This document shows positions 6,899 to 11,569 of a stretch of 11,569 nt of DNA, piece after piece (position 1 is the stretch's first letter; each line of letters opens with the position of its first letter). Both the position numbers and the translations under genes were made by a program. The stretch is from a bacterium. Lineage in GTDB: Bacteria > Patescibacteriota > Minisyncoccia > Minisyncoccales > CG1-02-41-26. The DNA lies in assembly GCA_021163625.1 (NCBI GenBank), contig JAGGTS010000008.1, positions 1 through 11,569 on the forward strand. The letters run 5' to 3'. The notes under the pieces were generated by a model that was given only the letters and a program-made list of their open reading frames with translations, was not told where the DNA came from and did no database searches.

Positions 6899-7486
6899 TT
6901 ACGCAGGGAATTTTCCTGACGCAATTTCCCTTGCCTCATCCGCTCTGCCCATTACAATAAGCTTTAAAATAAGGCAAGCTTTATCTGCAAGCTGCCCTGC
7001 AAGCTCCTTTTCCCTGCCGCTAAATTCTTCTAAAACGAACTTTTCTCTTGCCAATTCTTTTGGCTCAACAAAATTATTTAAGATGCCAAGGCGCATCCTG
7101 ATAAAATCTTTTGTTCCTATCCTGTCAATTATTGATTCAACTCCTTTATGTCCTGCAGAGCCGCGGTTTTTGGAAATTTTGATTCTGCCAAAAGACAAGT
7201 CAATATCGTCATGAATAACCAATAAATTATCAGGCGTTGCCTTATATTTTGCCATCAAACCGGCAACAGAGAGGCCAGAGCTGTTCATAAAAGTCTGCGG
7301 TTTCGCTAAAATGACTGTTTTGCCAGAGAATTTTTTCTTTGACACTAAAGAGTCTGCTCTTTTTAAAAATTTAAAATCAGGAAAACCGTATTTATTCTGA
7401 AATTTATCAACAATATAAAAACCGAAATTATGCCTCGTCCAAGCATATTTTTCGCCAGGGTTGCCAAGGCCAACAACTAAAAACAT
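6899..7486 (-). CDS. pth: Peptidyl-tRNA hydrolase
   Basis: 195 residues, normal for bacterial Pth. It cleaves the ester bond of peptidyl-tRNAs that drop off ribosomes, recycling tRNA in the cytoplasm. Seen: VVGLGNPGEKYAWTRHNFGF at 4-23, with Asn9 and catalytic His19; KPQTFMNSSG (62-71) with Asn68; VIHDDIDLSFGRIKI with Asp93; and RGSAGHKGVESIIDRIG (108-124). By alignment with E. coli Pth (Asn10, His20, Asn68, Asp93, Asn114) four of five key residues are kept, and the last is Lys114 because GGHNG reads AGHKG. That position contacts substrate and is not the catalytic base, so activity is expected. ATG start, no Shine-Dalgarno. First gene leftward from the divergent control region, with its own extended -10 promoter 44 bases upstream. 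Confidence 0.96.
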   Translation of the reverse strand: MFLVVGLGNPGEKYAWTRHNFGFYIVDKFQNKYGFPDFKFLKRADSLVSKKKFSGKTVILAKPQTFMNSSGLSVAGLMAKYKATPDNLLVIHDDIDLSFGRIKISKNRGSAGHKGVESIIDRIGTKDFIRMRLGILNNFVEPKELAREKFVLEEFSGREKELAGQLADKACLILKLIVMGRADEAREIASGKFPA

Positions 7487-7530
7487 AAATATTTAGAAGA
7501 CAAAAAAATTTTAAATAATAACGATTATTT

Positions 7531-7558
7531 ATTATAACATTTATCTTTTATTTGAAAA
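7531..7558 (-). promoter_or_regulatory. Extended -10 promoter for pth
   Basis: The minus strand reads TGTTATAAT: a consensus -10 TATAAT (7531-7536) with the upstream TGn extension. A moderate -35 (TTTTCA, 7553-7558, 4 of 6) sits 16 bases away. The distance to the pth ATG is about 44 bases. It faces away from the lepB promoter in the same 205-base divergent region. Confidence 0.55.
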
Positions 7559-7617
7559 CCCAAAAAAATAGAAAGAGCTATCCTTAAGATGAGCAGTTTG
7601 CCTGAAAAAACAAAGCC

Positions 7618-7645
7618 TTGCGAAATGAAAAAAAGCTGTTATAAT
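7618..7645 (+). promoter_or_regulatory. Extended -10 promoter for the lepB-hisS operon
   Basis: TTGCGA (7618-7623, 4 of 6 to TTGACA), a 16-base A-rich spacer, then TGTTATAAT, giving a perfect -10 at 7640-7645 with TGn extension. Initiation is expected near 7652, giving a leader of about 40 bases that contains the 16-bp palindrome before the lepB ATG. Confidence 0.65.
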
Positions 7646-7671
7646 GGTATAAATCATAAAAAATAGCTAAC

Positions 7672-7687
7672 AAAGATAGCTATCTTT
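7672..7687. promoter_or_regulatory. Perfect 16-bp palindrome just before lepB start
   Basis: AAAGATAGCTATCTTT is its own reverse complement. It ends 4 bases before the lepB ATG at 7692 and lies inside the predicted leader. It could be an operator for a dimeric repressor or a short mRNA hairpin occluding the start codon. The core word ATAGCT/AGCTAT recurs at 7576-7581, 7663-7668 and as an interrupted palindrome at 7749-7762. Chance is possible in such AT-rich DNA. Confidence 0.4.
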
Positions 7688-7691
7688 ATCT

Positions 7692-8249
7692 ATGGAGACT
7701 ATGGAAAAGCCATCTTTTTATTCTTATATACTTGAATTAGCCAAAATAATAGCTTTAGCTATCCTGATAGTAATTCCTGTCCGATGTTTTATTTTTCAGC
7801 CATTCGTTGTCAATGGAAGCTCAATGATGCCAAGTTTCCATAACGGCGATTATGTCATAGTTGACGAAATCAGTTACAGATTTTCTAACCCTCAAAGAGG
7901 CGATGTAATTGTTTTCCATTTCCCTAAAAATCCATCTGAAAGATTTATCAAAAGAGTCATCGGCCTGCCAAATGAAAAAGTTAAGATAAACGGTTCAAAA
8001 ATTATTATAACCAAAAAATCCGGCGAAAAAATTGTTTTAGACGAAAAATATATACCAAAGACAATATACTTAGGGAATGAAGAGGTTAATTTGGCAAAAG
8101 ATGAATATTTTGTTTTAGGCGATAACCGCGCCTTTTCTTACGATTCAAGAAGGTGGGGGCTTCTTAAAAGAAAGCAAATCATTGGGAAAGTGCTTTTTAG
8201 AATATGGCCGGCAACAGCAATGGCTTACATTGAAACTCCAAATTATTAA
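7692..8249 (+). CDS. lepB: Signal peptidase I
   Basis: 185 residues, the compact Gram-positive-like size. It removes signal peptides from exported proteins at the outer face of the membrane. One N-terminal transmembrane helix (about 15-37) precedes the catalytic domain. Box B is NGSSMMPSFHNGD with catalytic Ser44. The general-base Lys87 lies in RFIKRVIGLP. RGDVIVF (69-75) and the box E region VLGDNRAFSYDSRRWG (141-156) complete the S26 fold. The start at 7692 (METMEKPS) was chosen as the first ATG; a second at 7701 would remove three residues and cannot be excluded, since neither has a good Shine-Dalgarno. First gene of the rightward operon; hisS starts 10 bases after its stop. It would process secreted proteins such as the FN3/DUF1566 type seen at the left edge (inference). 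Confidence 0.96.
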   Translation: METMEKPSFYSYILELAKIIALAILIVIPVRCFIFQPFVVNGSSMMPSFHNGDYVIVDEISYRFSNPQRGDVIVFHFPKNPSERFIKRVIGLPNEKVKINGSKIIITKKSGEKIVLDEKYIPKTIYLGNEEVNLAKDEYFVLGDNRAFSYDSRRWGLLKRKQIIGKVLFRIWPATAMAYIETPNY

Positions 8250-8259
8250 AATATAAATT

Positions 8260-9537
8260 ATGGTAAAATTTCAATCGCCAACCGGAATGCACGACCTCTT
8301 TGAAGAAGATATAAAGCAACTTCATAAAATTGAAAAAATATCCAAAGATATAGCCGACTTTTATGGCTACAAGAGGATTGAAACGCCTATTCTGGAACAA
8401 ACAAATCTGTTTGAAAAAGGAACTGGGATGCTGACAGACATCGTTGAGAAAGAAATGTACAGCCTGAGAACAAAAGGAGGAGACCATTTGACATTAAGGC
8501 CGGAGGGAACGCCTGGAATTGTAAGAGCTTATATTGAGCATGGCATGCAAAGCCTTCCAAAACCGGTAAAGCTTTGGTATATGGGGCCTTTTTTTAGGCA
8601 TGAAAGACCTCAAGCAGGCCGATATAGGGAATTTTACCAATTTGGATTTGAAAATTTTGGAGTCGGAGAACCTGTTATTGACGCTGAGATAATACAAATT
8701 TTTTATCTTATCCTAAAAGAACTTGGGGTTAAAAATTTAATTGTTGAAATAAACTCAATTGGCGATTCACAATGCCGACCTTATTATAAAAAGGCACTAA
8801 CTCATTATTTAAAAGCGCGCCAAAACCAACTTTGTCCAAATTGCAGAAGAAGGCTTTTGAAAAACCCTCTGCGCGTTTTAGATTGTAAAGAAAACAAATG
8901 CCAAGCAGTGATAAAAAATGCGCCGCAATCCCTTGATTATTTATGCCAAGAGTGCCATAATCATCTAAAGAGCCTGTTAGAATTTTTAGATGCGCAGGCA
9001 ATCCCGTATAACCTTAACCCCTATTTAGTTAGAGGGCTTGATTATTACACAAGAACTGTATTTGAGTTCAAACAGACAGGCAAAGATGAAGAAGAAAATC
9101 AGCAAACGCTTGCTGCAGGAGGCAGATATGACACTTTAGTAAAACTGCTTGGCGGCAATGATACGCCTGCCTGCGGAGGAGCGGGAGGAGCAGAAAGAAT
9201 AATAAACATTATAAAGAGAAAAACAGAAAAATCTCCGAGAAGCAAAAATTTTGAAATCTTCTTAGCGCAAGTTGGAGAAATGGCAAAAAAAAGGAGCTTA
9301 GAGCTCATTTCAGAATTTTTTCAAGCAAAAGTGCCTGTAAAATTTTCACTCCATAAAGATTCACTGACTACACAGCTAAAAACAGCGGCAAAGCTTAATG
9401 TTAAATACGTTCTAATACTCGGCCAGAAAGAAGTCCTTGACGGAAATATAATTTTAAGGGAAATGAAAAGCGGAAAACAAAAAAATATCCCCTTAAAAAG
9501 GGTTGTGAAAGAAGTAAAGAAGAAAATAAAAAAATAA
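8260..9537 (+). CDS. hisS: Histidine--tRNA ligase (class II)
   Basis: 425 residues, typical for bacterial HisRS; it charges tRNA-His with histidine using ATP. N-terminal GMHDLFEEDI; RPEGTPGIVRAYIEH (80-94); motif 2 YMGPFFRHERPQAGRYREF (107-125); the HisRS-specific LVRGLDYYTRTVFEF (256-270) with catalytic Arg259; AAGGRYDTLVKLLGG (285-299); and motif 3 at about 304-314. Motif 3 reads ACGGAGGAERI where GxGIGxERL is usual; the ATP-binding Arg is kept. The C-terminal anticodon-binding domain spans about 330-425. The insertion domain has three cysteine pairs (C192/C195, C209/C214, C229/C232) that could bind a metal; some other bacterial HisRSs have similar cysteines. ATG start, no Shine-Dalgarno; probably translated from the lepB transcript. 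Confidence 0.97.
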   Translation: MVKFQSPTGMHDLFEEDIKQLHKIEKISKDIADFYGYKRIETPILEQTNLFEKGTGMLTDIVEKEMYSLRTKGGDHLTLRPEGTPGIVRAYIEHGMQSLPKPVKLWYMGPFFRHERPQAGRYREFYQFGFENFGVGEPVIDAEIIQIFYLILKELGVKNLIVEINSIGDSQCRPYYKKALTHYLKARQNQLCPNCRRRLLKNPLRVLDCKENKCQAVIKNAPQSLDYLCQECHNHLKSLLEFLDAQAIPYNLNPYLVRGLDYYTRTVFEFKQTGKDEEENQQTLAAGGRYDTLVKLLGGNDTPACGGAGGAERIINIIKRKTEKSPRSKNFEIFLAQVGEMAKKRSLELISEFFQAKVPVKFSLHKDSLTTQLKTAAKLNVKYVLILGQKEVLDGNIILREMKSGKQKNIPLKRVVKEVKKKIKK

Positions 9538-9598
9538 GCAAGAAAACTTTTGGCAATTTAAAATTTAATTCGCGATATTACCTTAGAAATAAATAAAT

Positions 9599-9937
9599 AT
9601 GAGCATAAATGATTGTATCTTTTGTAAAATAGCAAAAAAGGAAATGCCGGCAAAGATAATATATGAAGACGAAAAAGTTGTTGCATTTAATGATATCAAC
9701 CCAAAGGCGCCTATCCATATTTTGGTAATTCCAAAAAAGCACATTGAATCTATAAAAAACCTAGAGCAGAAAGATGAAGAATTGGCAAGCAGCTTGATAT
9801 TAGCAGCAAAAAAAATCGCAGAACAAAAAGGCCTTTCGGGATATAAGCTTGTTTTTAATGTAGGCAAAGATGGCGGCCAAATAATAAACCATCTTCACTT
9901 GCATCTTCTGGCAGGCAAACCAATAAAGCTCCCCTGA
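9599..9937 (+). CDS. HIT-family (HINT-like) nucleotide hydrolase/transferase
   Basis: 112 residues, the normal size of a single-domain histidine-triad protein. It opens with CIFCKIAKKEMPAKIIYEDE, typical of the HINT/PKCI branch, then VVAFNDINPKAPIHILVIPK (27-46), and ends with the triad GGQIINHLHLHLLAGK (92-107): His98, His100 and His102, where His100 is expected to be the nucleophile by position in HxHxHxx. Family members hydrolyse purine nucleoside phosphoramidates such as aminoacyl-AMP; the substrate here is unknown. Placement after hisS could fit clearing of aminoacyl-adenylates, but this is inference. TGA stop. 61 bases separate it from hisS and no promoter or Shine-Dalgarno is apparent. 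Its 3' end forms the left arm of an inverted repeat. Confidence 0.94.
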   Translation: MSINDCIFCKIAKKEMPAKIIYEDEKVVAFNDINPKAPIHILVIPKKHIESIKNLEQKDEELASSLILAAKKIAEQKGLSGYKLVFNVGKDGGQIINHLHLHLLAGKPIKLP

Positions 9938-9973
9938 CTTAGGCTTAACTATTCCTAAAAAACTTTATTGGTT
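9918..9973 (+). repeat. Long-loop inverted repeat at the end of the HIT gene
   Basis: AACCAATAAAG (9918-9928) pairs perfectly with CTTTATTGGTT (9963-9973). A nested 5-bp stem, TTAGG (9939-9943) with CCTAA (9954-9958), lies inside the 34-base loop. The left arm is in the last HIT codons and the stop codon is in the loop. No U-run follows, so this is not a standard intrinsic terminator; it may instead stabilise, process or attenuate the transcript before rpsU. Confidence 0.45.
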
Positions 9974-10037
9974 CAAACTAATTCAAGCTTTAATTTCAAA
10001 ATAGCCAAAAACAGCTAATAATAAACAAAATATAATT

Positions 10038-10256
10038 ATGCCATTACAAGTAAAAAGACAAGCAAAAGAATCTTCGCAAAGTATAGTCCGTCGCTTCATT
10101 CAAAAATTTCGCCGAAGCGGCATTTTAATAGAAGCAAAAAAAAGGCAGTTCAAAACACGGACAAAGAGCAAGCAAGCAAAAAAGCGGTCCGCCTTAAGAA
10201 GGGAAGCAAAAAAGAAAGAATACGAAAAGCTTAAAAAAATAGGTAAAATTAGGTAA
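10038..10256 (+). CDS. rpsU: Small ribosomal subunit protein bS21
   Basis: 72 residues, very rich in Lys and Arg, matching bS21. MPLQVKRQAKESSQSIVRRF corresponds to the family's N-terminal segment, and FIQKFRRSGILIEAKKRQF to the RRFxRKVxKAGILxExRRRxF helix region. bS21 sits near the anti-Shine-Dalgarno end of 16S rRNA in the 30S subunit and assists initiation. Length is close to the E. coli protein (71). ATG start with no Shine-Dalgarno, in line with most genes here. It lies 100 bases after the HIT gene and 29 before ybeY; pairing of rpsU with ybeY fits a translation/rRNA-processing cluster. Confidence 0.93.
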   Translation: MPLQVKRQAKESSQSIVRRFIQKFRRSGILIEAKKRQFKTRTKSKQAKKRSALRREAKKKEYEKLKKIGKIR

Positions 10257-10274
10257 AATAAAATAGCAAGCTTT

Positions 10275-10279
10275 AGGGA
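10275..10279 (+). promoter_or_regulatory. Ribosome-binding site of ybeY
   Basis: AGGGA lies 6 bases before ATG 10286, the only convincing Shine-Dalgarno in the window. A second AGGA (10282-10285) is 9 bases before ATG 10295, so the start three codons later remains possible. Confidence 0.5.
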
Positions 10280-10285
10280 ACAGGA

Positions 10286-10735
10286 ATGTTTTATATGATA
10301 GAGATTATTAACCTAACCGAAAAAGAAATTAATAACAAACTGGTTAAAGAAACTTGCGAAAAAGTTTTGAGAAAGGAAAAAATTAAAGGAGATATAGAAA
10401 TTGCCTTGGTAGGACCATCAAGAATAAGGAAAATAAATAAAATATACAGAAATAAAAACAAAGCGACAGACATACTTTCTTTTGAAGAAAAAAAATTCCC
10501 ATTTGAAGAAAAAATAGCAGAGCTAAACAGAAACAAGCTTGGAGACTTAATTATTTGCCCAGCGAGGATAAAAAAAACAGCAAAAAGAGAAGGAATAGAG
10601 TTTGAAACTTTATTGGTTCGGGTTTTGATTCACGGCATTTTACACCTGCTTGGATATAACCACCAAGAAAGAGGCGAGGCAAAGATAATGGAGGAAAAAG
10701 AAAAAAAATATCTTAATTATATATTAAATTCTTAA
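10286..10735 (+). CDS. ybeY: Endoribonuclease YbeY, rRNA maturation factor
   Basis: 149 residues, the usual 145-160. This zinc-dependent single-strand RNase takes part in 16S rRNA 3'-end maturation and 70S quality control. The UPF0054 signature is seen: RNKNKATDILSFEE (55-68), matching the RxxxxxTDVLSFP motif, and LIHGILHLLGYNHQERGEA (114-132), giving the H-x3-H-x5-H zinc site His116, His120, His126. The usual GYDH is GYNH. Preceded by rpsU and followed after only 5 bases by ftsA, so it is probably translationally coupled to the latter. ATG 10286 is preferred because of AGGGA upstream; ATG 10295 (MIEIINL) is an alternative. Confidence 0.95.
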   Translation: MFYMIEIINLTEKEINNKLVKETCEKVLRKEKIKGDIEIALVGPSRIRKINKIYRNKNKATDILSFEEKKFPFEEKIAELNRNKLGDLIICPARIKKTAKREGIEFETLLVRVLIHGILHLLGYNHQERGEAKIMEEKEKKYLNYILNS

Positions 10736-10740
10736 GCTAT

Positions 10741-11569
10741 ATGGCAAAATCAATTATAGCCACTGCCTTGGATATCGGGACAGATTCAATTAAAGGACTT
10801 TGTTTAAGAAAGGATATCAAAACAGGAAAAATTGATGTTCTTGCCCAATTAAAGAAGCAATGTTTTGGGGTTAGAAATGGGGAAGTTGTAAAACCGCATC
10901 AAGTCGCCAAAGCAATTGAAGAAATTAAAGCCCATCTTAGCCAAATTGCCGGAGTAAAAATCAAAGAAGTTGTTGTCAGCATTAACGGAAAGCATCTTTC
11001 CACTATCCTTTCGAAAGGAGTGGCTTCCGTTTCAAGAGCCGACCAGAAAATTTCAAAAGAAGATGTTCAAAGGGCGGTCCAAGAAGCAGAAACAATAAAT
11101 CTCCCGTCAAACAACGAAATTTTGGACTCAATTGCAAAAGAGTTTATTGTTGACGGACAAGGAGAAATTAAAAACCCAATAGGGCTAAAGGGCATTAGGC
11201 TTGAATCAAAAGTGCTTTTGACCTCTGTTTTTCAACCTGTAATTGAAAATCTGCAAAAAGCAGTTGAGGAGGCAGGTTTAGATATTATAAATATAATTCC
11301 CTCTCCAATTGCGGCAGCGAGGGCAGTGCTCAGCCCCCAGCAAAAAGAACTTGGAGTTTGTTTAATTGACATAGGGGCAGCGACAACTAGTGTTTCTGTT
11401 TTTGAAAACGGCGACCTCGTTGATTTTATTGTTTATCCTGCTGGTTCTTCAAACATTACAAACGATATTGCCATTTGCCTGCGCACAGAAATACAAACAG
11501 CAGAACGAATAAAAAAGGAATTTGCAACTTTAAAAGAAAAAAAGGCGTTAAAAGCAAAGGAAAAAATTA
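10741..11569 (+). CDS. ftsA: Cell division protein FtsA, 3' partial
   Basis: ATG at 10741 opens a frame still open at the window end, giving 276 residues of an expected 400 or so. FtsA is an actin-like ATPase that tethers FtsZ to the membrane at the division site. Seen: phosphate-1 motif ATALDIGTDSIKGL (7-20); NGEVVKPHQVAKAIEE, typical of the FtsA early region; the FtsA-specific 1C (SHS2) subdomain at about 85-165, including NPIGLKGIRLESKV (145-158); SPIAAARAVL (188-197); phosphate-2 motif LIDIGAATTSVSVFENGDL (208-226), where DIGGGTT is usual; and NITNDIAICLRTE (238-250). Five bases separate it from ybeY; no Shine-Dalgarno. ftsZ is often next in this kind of cluster but lies outside the window. 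Confidence 0.94.
   Translation, partial: MAKSIIATALDIGTDSIKGLCLRKDIKTGKIDVLAQLKKQCFGVRNGEVVKPHQVAKAIEEIKAHLSQIAGVKIKEVVVSINGKHLSTILSKGVASVSRADQKISKEDVQRAVQEAETINLPSNNEILDSIAKEFIVDGQGEIKNPIGLKGIRLESKVLLTSVFQPVIENLQKAVEEAGLDIINIIPSPIAAARAVLSPQQKELGVCLIDIGAATTSVSVFENGDLVDFIVYPAGSSNITNDIAICLRTEIQTAERIKKEFATLKEKKALKAKEKI

Noticed and set aside
10031..10036. TATAAT just before rpsU as a -10 element
   Set aside because: It ends one base before the rpsU ATG, so transcription would begin inside the gene; the conserved bS21 N-terminus supports that ATG.
1..11569. Alternative genetic code (TGA as glycine)
   Set aside because: The pseudoprotease and HIT genes end sensibly at TGA, and no confident gene contains an in-frame TGA.
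1..11569. CRISPR array, tRNA/rRNA gene, transposon or prophage
   Set aside because: No regularly spaced exact repeats, no tRNA cloverleaf or rRNA sequence, and no transposase, integrase or phage-type protein were found.

Overview
This is an AT-rich bacterial chromosome segment (my estimate is mid-30s % GC). It most resembles Patescibacteria (Candidate Phyla Radiation, perhaps a Parcubacteria-like lineage). The reasons are compact single-copy housekeeping genes with short spacers, almost no recognisable Shine-Dalgarno sequences, an FN3/DUF1566 surface-type protein, a small four-helix-bundle (S23-like) protein embedded in CAAAAT-type low-complexity repeats, and divergent versions of core enzymes. 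TGA acts as a stop in at least two genes, so the glycine-TGA code 25 is unlikely. The taxonomic call is inference; no rRNA gene is present to confirm it.

Left part (1-3161): a 5'-truncated secreted-type protein with two fibronectin-III-like and two DUF1566 (Lcl C-terminal) domains runs rightward. It converges on a leftward gene for a membrane-anchored trypsin/HtrA-fold protein whose catalytic His, Asp and Ser all appear to be replaced. A 52-bp imperfect tandem repeat fills the junction. Upstream of the pseudoprotease is the four-helix-bundle gene, flanked by inverted copies of a 15-bp A-rich word.

Middle (3162-7691): leftward housekeeping genes for the ClpB disaggregase, undecaprenyl diphosphate synthase (UppS) and peptidyl-tRNA hydrolase (Pth). 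A good sigma70-type promoter lies before clpB. A divergent control region at 7487-7691 has an extended -10 promoter (TGTTATAAT) on each strand, one for pth and one for lepB.

Right part (7692-11569): a rightward series lepB, hisS, HIT-family hydrolase, rpsU, ybeY and ftsA (cut by the window end). It joins protein export (LepB), translation (HisRS, bS21), rRNA maturation (YbeY) and cell division (FtsA). Spacers are 10, 61, 100, 29 and 5 bases. An 11-bp inverted repeat spans the end of the HIT gene, and a perfect 16-bp palindrome sits just before the lepB start codon.

No tRNA, rRNA, CRISPR array, transposase or integrase was seen. No intergenic stretch exceeds about 205 bases. I did not find a clearly new multi-gene system. 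The items most worth following up are the dead-protease-like protein, the repeat-flanked four-helix gene, and the co-occurrence of a DUF1566 protein with an S23/Avd-type protein, which is a weak hint of a diversity-generating retroelement outside the window.
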